Origin: Pelotomaculum sp. PtaB.Bin104 | GTDB lineage: Bacteria > Bacillota > Desulfotomaculia > Desulfotomaculales > Pelotomaculaceae | Direction of reading: 5' to 3' | Assembly (NCBI GenBank): GCA_002067205.1 | Contig: MVQL01000244.1 | Coordinates: forward strand, 248,001-312,000 | Length of the DNA: 64,000 nt | Part shown: positions 43,125 to 52,342 of the stretch, one piece after another | Layout: each line of letters begins with the position of its first letter | Position numbering within the stretch: the stretch's first letter is position 1 | Notes under the pieces: generated by a model | Database searches by the model: none | What the model saw: only the letters and a program-made list of their open reading frames with translations | Told to the model about the DNA's origin: nothing | Translations under genes and position numbers: made by a program

Positions 43125-45821
43125 TTAGTCAACGATTTTAATGAATTGTACTTGACCTTCATTGTCGTCGCCATCTTCAAACATGAAGACCTGGACAATG
43201 TCACCCTCGCTGATGTCGCCAAAGTCAATGGCCTTAGGAGCTTGGGTCGTGTTTTCAAAGTCGAAGTAGTAGGACGCATCGTCCGGATCGGAGTCGTCGC
43301 TCACCACAACGGTTACTTCGATGGCTTCATTGGTCTCTTCGTCTACGTTCGGGGACAGGGTCAGGATCTTGCCCTTGCTGTCGATGTCCATGACTTCCCA
43401 TCTCTCGTCCTCGTAGGGTTCGAGCTCAGTGATTTCGTCGATTTCATCGCTGGCGTTCAACTCGAAGCTTACTACATCGCCCTTGTTGATGTAAGCCACG
43501 CTGCTGGTGGTCTTAGTCGAGCCTTCGTTGTCACCCACATAGGACTTGCCTTTAACAACGCTGTCACCGTCGGTTTCATATGTCACACTTTCACCGTTGA
43601 CAAGCAATGTTAACTTGTAGCCGTCTTTGGTCTTCGACTTGGCCGTGACGATACCGCGGTCTGCATCGGAGCTAATCTGTTCTAATACCACGATCGCCTT
43701 AACCTCGTTATCGGTGTCAACATAGGCATATCCTTCACCTAAGTTTTCGGTATCCTGCATGGATTTCCAGCTGGCGTCATCAAAGTCGTCGCCGGACTTT
43801 TCAAACAGGGCTACATTGTCATCGAGTGCGTACCATTTTCCGTCTATCTTGAGCCTGTCGGAATCATCATCGGCAACTAACGCCTTAGTGTCGCCATCCA
43901 TCTTCACTACCGCTTCGAATTCGTCAAGGTCGCCGTTGTTATCCAGGGTAATCCTGACGATCCAGTCGTTGTCTACATAAGTATTCTCAACAATTTGTTT
44001 TTCAGAATCCGTATCATATTCATTGATGTCACCGTCTTCGTAGAATTCGGTGTCATCTGTTGCATAATAGGTCACATTGTCCCCGTTTTTGTTAACAAAC
44101 TTGAAGCGGAGGCCTTCAAATGAGTTAAACTCAGTATTGCCCTGCGGCAGCACCATGTACAGGTCGTCTTCACTGTCTGAATCCTTACCGGACATGATAT
44201 GGCGTACAGTGCCGGCAAAAATGGACAGAGTTACATCCTCACCAAGCAGATCTTCCAGATCATTAATTGTTACTTCATCAATGGTATCATTGTCGTCGGT
44301 CGTAATAGTAACAGTTGCCGGCAGGTAATAATCGTTTTCAAAAACGTCTCCGGCCAGGCTGTATTTCTCACCATCAATCACCAGGTAGTAATCTGACACT
44401 TCGGAGCTTTCGGAACCGACTTCTTCAACAGTGCCTTCTACTTTTTGACTGGATACCTGGATATACTTAACGTCGTCCTCGTCAGCACCTTCTTTAATGT
44501 TCGGAACGGTGCGGATGATGTCGCCCTCTTCAATATCTGCCAGGGTAGCATTGACGCCGTCCCTCACCACCACGTAGTCATCATTATCGCTCAGGTCAAG
44601 GGTGGCTTTGCTATCGGATTTAAAATAGTACTTAATGGTTTCGTCATCAACATCAACACTTTCAACGATTAAGCTTTCACCCTTGATGGCTTCGATAAAT
44701 GCAATTTCGCCTTCGTCAAGAATGATCGTGCAATTACGGCCTAACCAGGTTGGAACAGTGTAATCATCACCATCAACTGTTCTCGTAACAAATGCCTTGG
44801 GGTTTGCCACTTCAGCGCCGTTCATATAGGCGTAGACTTCATCAGCAAAATCATACTTCTTGCCGTTGGCCATTTCCAGCTTGCTGCCATCCCAGCCGTC
44901 CACAACACCTTTTACGATGTCATTGGCAGATGTATGGGACTTGATGAAGATTACCTCGTCATCGTCGTTCAGCCAGCACTCAGCCTCGTAGCCAAGGTAA
45001 TTGTTTACATCAAAATTGGCATTTGCGATAATATCGAGCACGTCAGCGTCGTAATCGCTGTTATTCTTTACCGGGTCAACTTCAACCTGATCTTTGTCCA
45101 GGTTTTTACTTACACGCGGGGTGGCAATAATCCTGACTGTATCATCCTCGTCACCGACGCGGTCTACATCCAGCTTGTCATATAGAATTGTATCTTCGAA
45201 GTCCTTGGACTCTTCAAACACAATTTCCGTGCCCCAGCCGGTCTGCAGCATTACATCAGCATCAAGTGCATTATAAGCCATTCTGAACACGTCGCCGCGG
45301 GTTGCGGCTTCGTCGGCTTTTACTCTAACCCCATCGGCAACGCCGGTTGTGGCGGCTTTTGCCAAATAGCCGGCGGGCCATGTGCTTTCGTCAATAGACG
45401 GAGCATAGCCGAGCATCCTCACCAGCATGGTAATGGCTTCAGCATAAGTCACATTGGCATCGGGCCTAAAGGTACCATCGGGATAACCTTTGATGATGCC
45501 CTGGCCAACAGCCACGTTAATCATTCCGCCGGCCCAGTGGGTGCTGTCAACATCGGAAAACTGGGTTGTCGCCGGAGCGATATCCGCATTTAATCCGAGC
45601 TCCATCACAACTACTTTGGCAAATTCTGCCCTTGTAATCGGCTGATCCGGCTTAATTGTACCATCCGGATAACCATCAACAATTTTCAGCGCGTTCAGCG
45701 CACTGACCGGTTCGGCATAATTGCCGGCATCGGAAAAAGTAGCGGCACTTCCGACAGCTACTAAACCAAACACCATCATTGCCAAGACGGCCAGAAAAAC
45801 TAAACCTTTCACACGTCTCAT
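43125..45821 (-). CDS. Acidic S-layer protein with N-terminal SLH domains (898 aa)
   Basis: Likely the main S-layer subunit. Signal peptide (VKGLVFLAVLAMMVFGLVAV), then three SLH domains at the N terminus (about 28-200: YPDGTIKPDQPITRAEFAKV, YPDGTFRPDANVTYAEAIT, third more diverged). The remaining 700 residues are strongly acidic, full of Asp and Asn, with beta-rich repeated elements and no cysteine seen, unlike the Cys-rich neighbours. That composition is typical of self-assembling lattice proteins. SLH domains at the N terminus, opposite to the C-terminal SLH of the neighbouring genes, also fits an S-layer subunit. Strong AGGAGGAG, extended -10 promoter and own terminator suggest high expression. 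Confidence 0.88.
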   Translation of the reverse strand: MRRVKGLVFLAVLAMMVFGLVAVGSAATFSDAGNYAEPVSALNALKIVDGYPDGTIKPDQPITRAEFAKVVVMELGLNADIAPATTQFSDVDSTHWAGGMINVAVGQGIIKGYPDGTFRPDANVTYAEAITMLVRMLGYAPSIDESTWPAGYLAKAATTGVADGVRVKADEAATRGDVFRMAYNALDADVMLQTGWGTEIVFEESKDFEDTILYDKLDVDRVGDEDDTVRIIATPRVSKNLDKDQVEVDPVKNNSDYDADVLDIIANANFDVNNYLGYEAECWLNDDDEVIFIKSHTSANDIVKGVVDGWDGSKLEMANGKKYDFADEVYAYMNGAEVANPKAFVTRTVDGDDYTVPTWLGRNCTIILDEGEIAFIEAIKGESLIVESVDVDDETIKYYFKSDSKATLDLSDNDDYVVVRDGVNATLADIEEGDIIRTVPNIKEGADEDDVKYIQVSSQKVEGTVEEVGSESSEVSDYYLVIDGEKYSLAGDVFENDYYLPATVTITTDDNDTIDEVTINDLEDLLGEDVTLSIFAGTVRHIMSGKDSDSEDDLYMVLPQGNTEFNSFEGLRFKFVNKNGDNVTYYATDDTEFYEDGDINEYDTDSEKQIVENTYVDNDWIVRITLDNNGDLDEFEAVVKMDGDTKALVADDDSDRLKIDGKWYALDDNVALFEKSGDDFDDASWKSMQDTENLGEGYAYVDTDNEVKAIVVLEQISSDADRGIVTAKSKTKDGYKLTLLVNGESVTYETDGDSVVKGKSYVGDNEGSTKTTSSVAYINKGDVVSFELNASDEIDEITELEPYEDERWEVMDIDSKGKILTLSPNVDEETNEAIEVTVVVSDDSDPDDASYYFDFENTTQAPKAIDFGDISEGDIVQVFMFEDGDDNEGQVQFIKIVD

Positions 45822-45859
45822 GTGTTTTGTGCTCCTCCTTTTAGACTTTTTTGACCAAA

Positions 45860-45868
45860 ATTATAGCA
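45860..45868 (-). promoter_or_regulatory. Extended -10 promoter of the S-layer protein gene
   Basis: TGCTATAAT on the minus strand (TATAAT at 45860-45865 preceded by TG-C). A recognisable -35 is missing at the right distance, as often with extended -10 promoters. It leaves a leader of about 30 bases with a strong ribosome binding site. Confidence 0.6.
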
Positions 45869-45958
45869 AAGATGCCTTTCTTTTCCCGATCCCTCCCTTC
45901 AAACGAATTGAAATCTAACATCCCTTTCCAAAATAATCGTAATAGATTGCCTTTTACT

Positions 45959-46036
45959 TTACCCAAATGTATCAGTCAGTTGAATAAAACCGGATAGCCA
46001 GTCCCATTCGCTGCCTGTAAAACCTTTATCCTTCAT
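45959..46036 (-). CDS. Possible 25-aa microprotein
   Basis: Short frame starting ATG 46036 and ending TAA 45959: begins MKDKGFTGSEWDWLSGF and continues with a mixed polar tail. AAGG lies nine bases before the start. Three aromatic residues and balanced codon use make it worth noting, but length alone gives little support. It could be chance or a remnant. It lies upstream of the S-layer gene on the same strand. Confidence 0.25.
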   Translation of the reverse strand: MKDKGFTGSEWDWLSGFIQLTDTFG

Positions 46037-46309
46037 GGGTGGCAACCTTACGATAGTCTGGATATAACAAGGCTTATTCTACACCCGCTGGCAGTAATCC
46101 TGCTGATAACCAGTAAAAACGTCTGGTAGGTTTAACGATTAATGGAATCAATAGCCTATCAGGGTTGTTGGCAAATATAGCAGATGAAAAATACACCATG
46201 TTTTGAAACTAATTATATAGACACCGTTCAGCCTGGAAAAGTTCCGACTTTGACGGTAATATTTTTCGGAGCGGCAATTAACCCAAAAACCTTTGCCGAT
46301 ATTCAGATT
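46037..46309. other. Intergenic region with no recognised gene
   Basis: AT-rich stretch between the S-layer gene and the ECF sigma gene. I looked for riboswitch cores (cyclic-di-GMP, cobalamin, TPP, SAM) and tRNA-like folds and saw none. An 81-codon minus-strand frame at 46148-46393 has no ribosome binding site and coding-unlike composition. Confidence 0.5.
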
Positions 46310-46338
46310 GTTGCCCTGAGCCAGATATGATATATTAA
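46310..46338 (+). promoter_or_regulatory. Candidate promoter of the ECF sigma operon
   Basis: -35 TTGTTG at 46310-46315, a 17-base spacer and -10 TATATT at 46333-46338. This would give a leader of about 140 bases before the sigma start codon. Confidence 0.5.
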
Positions 46339-46424
46339 TGAAGTTAAATGATTTATTAAACAAGTCATAACAGGAAAAAATTATTTCTCTCAAATAACAA
46401 AATAGATTTCGCAGGGCCTCCCCG

Positions 46425-46444
46425 GGCCGGAACTATTTCCGGCC
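46425..46444 (+). promoter_or_regulatory. Leader hairpin upstream of the ECF sigma gene
   Basis: Perfect 8-bp stem GGCCGGAA/TTCCGGCC with loop CTAT, about 30 bases before the GGGAGG ribosome binding site. No T run follows, so a role in message stability or translation is more likely than termination. Confidence 0.5.
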
Positions 46445-46485
46445 TTAGTGTGTCTAAGGACAATAACGGGAGGTTTTATGCATTG

Positions 46486-47115
46486 TCAGGAGTGACTCCC
46501 GTGGGTGAAACCCGAATTTTGGTTACGAAGGCGAAAGACAACGACATAAAAGCCTTTGAAGAACTTGTACGCATCTACCAAAACAAGGTTTACGCTCTCA
46601 GTTTAAAGCTGTCCGGCAATCACGAGGACGCCCAGGATGTAGCCCAGGAAACCTTCATCAGGGCCTACCGGTCGCTGGGAAATTTTCGAAACGACGCGGA
46701 TTTCGGCACCTGGCTGCACCGCATTACCGTTAATGTATGGTTGAATATGCGGCGCAAAAAATATAACAACAATATTATTTCCCTGGATGAACCCTACCAG
46801 TGGGACGGAGGCAATGAAAAACAGCGGGAAGTAGCTGACTCAAACGGCGAAGATCCGCTGCAGGTGCTGGAAGCAAGAGAGCTGCAACAGCTTATCCGCA
46901 GCGCTGTCCTCAGCCTGTCGGAGGAACACAGGGCGGTAATAATATTGCGGGACATGGAAGGTTACAGCTACGAGGAAATATCGCGCATGATGAGTTGTTC
47001 GCTGGGGACGGTCAAGTCCAGGATCAACAGGGCGCGCGAGGTAATGCGGCGAAATTTGACTGAGATGGCGCGGGAAACCGGAAGGGACTTTCCCGCAGGC
47101 AAGGAGAGAAGGTGA
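46486..47115 (+). CDS. ECF-type RNA polymerase sigma factor (SigW-like)
   Basis: Regulatory sigma-70 of about 209 aa. Region 2 shows AFEELVRIYQNKVYALSLKL, DAQDVAQETFIRAYRSL and FGTWLHRITVNVWLNMRR. Region 4 shows LSEEHRAVIILRDMEGYSYE then EISRMMSCSLGTVKSRINRA, the helix-turn-helix that reads the -35. The start is TTG 46486, nine bases after GGGAGG; the longer frame from GTG 46450 has that site inside it. An anti-sigma gene follows after seven bases. By position, the envelope genes around it are the obvious candidate regulon; this is inference. Confidence 0.93.
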   Translation, partial: SGVTPVGETRILVTKAKDNDIKAFEELVRIYQNKVYALSLKLSGNHEDAQDVAQETFIRAYRSLGNFRNDADFGTWLHRITVNVWLNMRRKKYNNNIISLDEPYQWDGGNEKQREVADSNGEDPLQVLEARELQQLIRSAVLSLSEEHRAVIILRDMEGYSYEEISRMMSCSLGTVKSRINRAREVMRRNLTEMARETGRDFPAGKERR

Positions 47116-47122
47116 AGTATTT

Positions 47123-48214
47123 ATGAACTGCAGCAAAGCACTGCTTTATATATTACCCTACCTCGACGGGGATTTATCCATTGAAGATGAAAAGGCGTTA
47201 TTAGATCATACCCGCGTTTGCAGCGCGTGTGCGCGCGAATTGGCCTTAAGCCGGAAAATCGCCTGTACAATGAGGGATATGGGGCAGGAAGATATAAAAG
47301 CGCCGAAGGAACTGTGCGCAAACGTCATGGCAAAAGTAAACGCCGGGCGGCCGGTCAGGGCGGGTATTTTATCAAGGGCACGGTTGGCGGCCTGGCGCCG
47401 ATTTGCGGCAATTGCCGCAACGGTGATGGTTATTGCCGGCGGTACGGCCGGGGTTAACGCAGGGCTTAAATTAGCTACGGATGGAAGTTCGCCCGGCTAC
47501 CGTTGGGCCCCACCGCAGGTTGCCATAGACAGTAACGGGTTAAATTTGTACGAAGCCAACGGGACAAGCGCACCGCAGGACAGCAGCACTCCCCCGGAAA
47601 ACAATATTGCGGGATCTACTGCCAATCCATCTGCAGAGACACCCCCGGTTGAAGGCGGAAATCCGGATGTCAGCACAAGTACCATGGGAACCCCAGTCAA
47701 GAGTGGAGATAATGGGGAGACAGATGCGGTTGCCGGCGGCAATGACCAGGTTCATCCGGCCAAGACAACAGCACTTGCGCTGATGAGCAATGAAAAAGTT
47801 GTAAACAGCACCGTATTGAAAGTTAATGCGGATGACCTTGCCGCCGCCAAGACAAAAGCATCGGCGAAGGCGATCGAACAAGGCGCAGTAGTGCAGGTCT
47901 TTCCCGAGCAGAGCAACGGCAAGAATGTAATTTTCCTGAGAATAACAGCCCCGTCAGACAAGGCCCAAAGCATAATTACCGGGTTGGAAGGATTGGGCAC
48001 ACTAATCTCCAGGCAGGATGAAAAACGAGACATCACTTCCTTATATTATGAGACTTTGGTTCAGTATAATGACCTCCAGTACCGGATCGGCGCGGAAGTT
48101 GACCCTACCATGAAAATGCAGTTGGAGGCCCAGGCGTCTTCCTATAAGCAGCAGCTGGACAATTGGGATCTGGAGGCGAATAACTTCATCATTAACCTGT
48201 GGATAGAAAAATAA
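47123..48214 (+). CDS. Membrane anti-sigma factor with zinc finger and extracellular DUF4349-like domain
   Basis: 363 aa. The N-terminal ZAS domain carries HTRVCSAC (His29, Cys33, Cys36) plus Cys3, the zinc-binding pattern of anti-sigma factors. One membrane helix at about 93-113 (RFAAIAATVMVIAGGTAG) is followed by a Pro/Ser/Thr-rich linker. The outside domain (about 215-363) has KVNADDLAAAKTKASAKAIE, VIFLRITAPSDKAQSIIT and a coiled stretch near the end, as in DUF4349 proteins. It would hold the ECF sigma at the membrane and release it on an envelope signal. The signal is unknown. Confidence 0.9.
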   Translation: MNCSKALLYILPYLDGDLSIEDEKALLDHTRVCSACARELALSRKIACTMRDMGQEDIKAPKELCANVMAKVNAGRPVRAGILSRARLAAWRRFAAIAATVMVIAGGTAGVNAGLKLATDGSSPGYRWAPPQVAIDSNGLNLYEANGTSAPQDSSTPPENNIAGSTANPSAETPPVEGGNPDVSTSTMGTPVKSGDNGETDAVAGGNDQVHPAKTTALALMSNEKVVNSTVLKVNADDLAAAKTKASAKAIEQGAVVQVFPEQSNGKNVIFLRITAPSDKAQSIITGLEGLGTLISRQDEKRDITSLYYETLVQYNDLQYRIGAEVDPTMKMQLEAQASSYKQQLDNWDLEANNFIINLWIEK

Positions 48215-48270
48215 CCTGTAAATAAATAAGGTATAATCCAAACACCAGTGATGTATTAGCAGCCGGAAAT

Positions 48271-48313
48271 GAAAAAAGTCCCGTATCACTATTAAGGTGG
48301 TACGGGATTTTTT
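48271..48313. terminator. Bidirectional terminator between the anti-sigma and subtilase genes
   Basis: Stem AGTCCCGTA.CACT with GGTGG.TACGGGATT around an ATTAA loop. T runs of six are found on both strands after the hairpin. It serves two convergent genes. Confidence 0.85.
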
Positions 48314-48375
48314 GTATTTATTATTTTCATTCTAATTCAGGGAATGAAATTTTAAATCGACTTCATTTGGGCCTT

Positions 48376-51300
48376 CTAATTAGGCTGTATCTGCCAGTAA
48401 TCCAAGATTTTGTTCATTGCAGAAGCCAGATCGCCCGCGGTAAACATCGCCCCCGGGGCAAACTCCCCTTCCGGAGCCCCGGAAAATAAGCCGGCGGCGG
48501 TGGTCCTGGCCACGGCGCCTGCCGCCCATAAGGGAATCTCAGCGGCATCGGCATACGGCACAGCATCCTCCGGAACAGAGCTGATTCCCAGCTCGCGCAT
48601 GATACCGTCAAGTATGACTGCCGCTTCTGCCCGGCTCAGCCTGTTGTCCGGCAGGAACCTGCCGCCGGGGTAACCGTTGATAATCCCTCTGGCCCGGGCC
48701 TCTGCCACTGCGGCCCTGGACTTAACAGGAAATTCATCCACGTCGGAAAAAGGCAGCGGCCAGGTGCTTTCCACCGGCCAATTAAGGAATATCGACAGCG
48801 TTACAGCCGCCTGGGCCCTGGTTAGAGGCTGATCCGGCAGGTACGCGCCCTGTACTCCCCCCGGCAAAACTTCCGCCCCGGCCCGGGATATTATTTCATA
48901 CACATCACCGGTCACAGTGGCGCCGCTGCCCCCAAAGCGCAGGTCAATTCGGGCGGCCCCGCCGGTCAGCCTGTCCACAGCCACCAGAGTGTAGCCGGAT
49001 TCTCCGGCAGCCTCCCCGGGCAAGGAGAATTTAAACCCGCCTGACGCATCAACATGGACCGCCTGCGCCGGAACTCCGTTTCTCCATAGATTTACCGCGG
49101 TATTTGTACCGGTACGGCCGGTGATCAGGAGCCGGTCTTTCAGGTCAAGGGTGGAGACCAGCGTTGCGGGGCCGGGCGTTGGTGAATTTACGCTTACAGA
49201 TACCAGCACATTGCCGGCGGGAAGCGGGCCTTTGGCGTACTCTATTGCGATTTGCTCACCTGGCAGGATATGCTCCGGGAGCACAGGACAGCTGTTTTTA
49301 TAAAACCTGGTTTGCGCCGAAATACGGTATTGTTTGCCGTCAGCTGTTGTAAGCAGTTCTGTTTCACTGTCATAACCCGCCATGGTATTCTGTTCGCGAA
49401 AAGCGTCCGTGACATCCATCAGCCACACCACATTTCCTTCCCGGCCGGCACTGACTTTAACCAGGCTGCCGGTAGAAACGGCATCGATGGTTGACTTTAC
49501 ACCCCAGCGGTATATGGCGGCTTCCGCAGGCAGGAAAAACGAGTTGTATACACCGTCGAAATCCAGGCAATAAAGAGTCCTGTCCTGGTTGGTAACGTCA
49601 ATAACCTTGCCGTAGTATACCCTGCTAAAGGCAACCAGTCCAATAATTTGTTTTGTTACCGGATGGAGCACGGCCAGGATATGGTCGCCGGGAGCAATCA
49701 TGCTCAAACTGCCCTGCTCCTTGTCCCTGATCACCGGTCCGGCCCGGATCATCTGCCAGGCGGTATCGTTTTCCATGGTTATTTGCCCGGTTGAAGAGTT
49801 TATTGCCTTAACAGTGCCCGTGAGCAGCTGCCGCTTTACAGCCAGGTACTGCACTTCACCGCTGGACGGGGAGAGACGCAAGCTCACCGGCATTCCGGGC
49901 AACACTTGACCCAGCTCCTCCAGGGCGCCGGCCCCATATGGTATATCCGGGATCCCGCTGTCCACGTAGCTGTCGCTGTAGGAATAGGCTGCATCGGTTG
50001 AAATCCGGTAAATCCGTCCGCGATCTTCCTCCAGGTAAATGATCCTGCGCCCGTTTTCAGCTCCAACTCTGGACACTACACCCTCACGTTCGTCGTAGGC
50101 GGCACTTACCTGCCGCAATTTCTGATCCTGCGGGTTGATCACGGCGCTGATCTCGACTCCGGGCGGCAGCCCCCCGGACTCCAACAGGTTTTCAGCCGGC
50201 TTGCCGTTCAAGGTAAAAGTGCCGGCGGGGTTATTTGCCAGGCGATAGCCGCCCAGTTTAGCTGCGGGGTTGATTTCGGTAAATACCGTTCCTTCCGCCG
50301 TCTTCAAAGGCCTAACACCTGATGCCAGCCATAGTCTGGCCGCCAGGTAGATCCGGCGGGGGGTTTGAAATACTGCCGCACCCTGGTAGATGTTTGAGGG
50401 ATCTGCAGCGGTTAGTTGATCGTTGACTAAATTTCTGATTGAATAATCTGAAATATTGGCGGACTTGCCACTGGCCAGGTATAACGTGTTTCCTTCAACT
50501 TTTTCGACTATGTCTTCGGCCGGGGGCTGGCCCCAGACCAGGGCGAAGTCCTGAACCGGATTTGAAGCTTCAGCCCGGACGCTTTGCTTAATATCTGCCC
50601 CGTATACTTTTATAACATAGTCTCCCGGTGCCGGCTCCGGCAAATAAACCTGTTCAACGTTGTTAATCTTATCCGGTGCGTTGCCGAGAAAATTGTTGCC
50701 GTTGAATACTTTGCCGTTTGGAGCCTGAACGGTCAGGTCGAGATCGTTTACCAGGGCCCGGGGGCTCCCCGGGTTTGCCGGGGGATCGGACCAGGCCAGG
50801 GTAACCTTAAGGGGGGCGCCGGAATCCTGCACCCGGTAGGTGTAAGAGATGCTGTTGCCCTGGGCCAGCCCGGACTGTTGTTCTGCAACTTGAAAAGTTT
50901 TTTCTTTTAGCGCAACCAGTGTACCGGCAAGGTCAATTACACCAAATCCCTCGTTTGACGGACCCCCATCCGCAGTGCGCGCGCCGTTTATGAGAATGGC
51001 CTTCATTAGGGCTGCCGAGGGATCGGGCAAATCCTTTCTCTTCATTAAATACTCTCTCAATATGGCTGATGATCCGCCTGCGACAGCTGCGGCCATGCTT
51101 GTCCCCTGCATGCTCGTATAATCCGGATATCCCGGCAGGTTGCCCTCAACCAGGCGGGAGCGGGCCGATATTACCGCTGAAGCCGGGGCAAGCAATTCGG
51201 GCTTAATTCGCCCGTCTCCGGCCGGGCCGCGTGAAGAAAAACCAGCCGGCAAAGAGGTATCGTCCGGGCCGGGCACCAGAGCGGGCCTGGGCAGGATCGA

Positions 51301-52044
51301 TGCTCCTGCGGTCAGCACATTCTTGCTGTTTGCTTCGGAGGTCACGGTGCCGGAGTCCGGACCGCTGTTTCCCGCGCCAAGGACTACCAGGAATTCCGGG
51401 TGGCTGCGGACAAAGCCGTCTATCTGCGCGGCTGGTTCACCGTAGCCGTTCCCGGCGCTGCCCCACCCGTCAACATGGACCCGGGCGCCCGCCAGGTAGG
51501 CCGGCAGGAACAGCTCGTTCAGGTCCGGTGGCAGTTCCGGGTTGCCGTCATTATTTAAGATGGCCTGAAAGTAAATGCTCGCTCCCGGCGCCATACCCTT
51601 AAACTTACCTGTTGACGCGGCGCCTGTTCCGGCAATGGTGGCAGCCATATGGGTGCCATGGCCGTTGGGGTCATCCGGCACATTCCTGCCAGCCAGGGAA
51701 TTCAAACCCGTTATTTTAGGCGCCTGGCCCGGCAAGCTGCGCAGGTCGGGGTGAAGATCATTGATATTTCCCGAATCCAGGCCACTGTCGGCAATGGCAA
51801 CAATTTGGCCCTCCCCTGTCAACCCATCCAAGGTAATCAGGTCAGGAACGTTCACCGCCCAAGCGCCGGTAATTTCCCTCGCCCGGTCGTTTAAAAAAGA
51901 GATTGAACTATCTTTACATTTCTGCGCAGTTGTCACCAGCCGGGGGAAATATCCGGCAAATAAGACCGGAACCAATAAGAGCAGCAGGATCAAAACGACC
52001 GGGATTGATTTTTTGTAGCAACCAGATCTGGTTATACAGTACAT
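48376..52044 (-). CDS. SLH-anchored subtilisin-family (S8) serine protease (1222 aa)
   Basis: Exported cell-wall protease. The catalytic triad is visible: Asp86 (IVAIADSGLD), His129 (NGHGTHMAATIAGTG) and Ser316 (MQGTSMAAAVAGG), with oxyanion Asn226 (GAGNSG). A jelly-roll domain follows (KVTLAWSDPPANPGSPRALV, NDLDLTVQAPNGKVFNGNNF) as in KP-43-type subtilases. A long beta-rich region (about 520-1040) comes next, with SH3-like strand patterns, then three C-terminal SLH domains (YPGGRFLPDNRLSRAEAAV; GEFAPGAMFTAGDLASA is degenerate). The hydrophobic N terminus is a signal peptide. It probably matures or turns over other surface proteins, or digests external protein. Confidence 0.92.
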   Translation of the reverse strand: MYCITRSGCYKKSIPVVLILLLLLVPVLFAGYFPRLVTTAQKCKDSSISFLNDRAREITGAWAVNVPDLITLDGLTGEGQIVAIADSGLDSGNINDLHPDLRSLPGQAPKITGLNSLAGRNVPDDPNGHGTHMAATIAGTGAASTGKFKGMAPGASIYFQAILNNDGNPELPPDLNELFLPAYLAGARVHVDGWGSAGNGYGEPAAQIDGFVRSHPEFLVVLGAGNSGPDSGTVTSEANSKNVLTAGASILPRPALVPGPDDTSLPAGFSSRGPAGDGRIKPELLAPASAVISARSRLVEGNLPGYPDYTSMQGTSMAAAVAGGSSAILREYLMKRKDLPDPSAALMKAILINGARTADGGPSNEGFGVIDLAGTLVALKEKTFQVAEQQSGLAQGNSISYTYRVQDSGAPLKVTLAWSDPPANPGSPRALVNDLDLTVQAPNGKVFNGNNFLGNAPDKINNVEQVYLPEPAPGDYVIKVYGADIKQSVRAEASNPVQDFALVWGQPPAEDIVEKVEGNTLYLASGKSANISDYSIRNLVNDQLTAADPSNIYQGAAVFQTPRRIYLAARLWLASGVRPLKTAEGTVFTEINPAAKLGGYRLANNPAGTFTLNGKPAENLLESGGLPPGVEISAVINPQDQKLRQVSAAYDEREGVVSRVGAENGRRIIYLEEDRGRIYRISTDAAYSYSDSYVDSGIPDIPYGAGALEELGQVLPGMPVSLRLSPSSGEVQYLAVKRQLLTGTVKAINSSTGQITMENDTAWQMIRAGPVIRDKEQGSLSMIAPGDHILAVLHPVTKQIIGLVAFSRVYYGKVIDVTNQDRTLYCLDFDGVYNSFFLPAEAAIYRWGVKSTIDAVSTGSLVKVSAGREGNVVWLMDVTDAFREQNTMAGYDSETELLTTADGKQYRISAQTRFYKNSCPVLPEHILPGEQIAIEYAKGPLPAGNVLVSVSVNSPTPGPATLVSTLDLKDRLLITGRTGTNTAVNLWRNGVPAQAVHVDASGGFKFSLPGEAAGESGYTLVAVDRLTGGAARIDLRFGGSGATVTGDVYEIISRAGAEVLPGGVQGAYLPDQPLTRAQAAVTLSIFLNWPVESTWPLPFSDVDEFPVKSRAAVAEARARGIINGYPGGRFLPDNRLSRAEAAVILDGIMRELGISSVPEDAVPYADAAEIPLWAAGAVARTTAAGLFSGAPEGEFAPGAMFTAGDLASAMNKILDYWQIQPN

Positions 52045-52135
52045 ATATTCAATGGGCTCCCATTAATAGTTTTCTGGATCAATGTAATAGAAGTAATTCG
52101 ACAGATTTTGGATGTATTCCTTTTTAAATTATTAA

Positions 52136-52160
52136 ATAGTTAATTAAATTAATTAACTAT
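52136..52160. promoter_or_regulatory. AT-rich inverted repeat upstream of the subtilase gene
   Basis: Arms ATAGTTAATTA/TAATTAACTAT with a three-base centre, in the 298-base gap between the subtilase and spoIIID genes (52045-52342). The gap holds no gene that I recognise. The repeat could be an operator for the subtilase or the end signal of the spoIIID transcript. Confidence 0.35.
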
Positions 52161-52342
52161 ATTTGGGTTCCTGACAACGAAGCCGTCTATATATTATTAC
52201 GTTATAAGATCACTATTTTGCAGTGATTACTTGTCAGGGGGCCAGCATTATAAATATATGATAAAACCGTGGCCTGTCCTCTTCAGGAACAGAAAAAATA
52301 ATTTTAAAGAAAGAGGCTCTTTTAGCTGGCAGTATCACCGCA

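Noticed and set aside
45960..46300. Possible riboswitch upstream of the S-layer or sigma genes
   Set aside because: No conserved core of known classes was found and the order of stems does not fit any that I know.
46148..46393. 81-codon minus-strand frame
   Set aside because: No ribosome binding site, AT-driven amino acid mix and overlap with the sigma promoter region.
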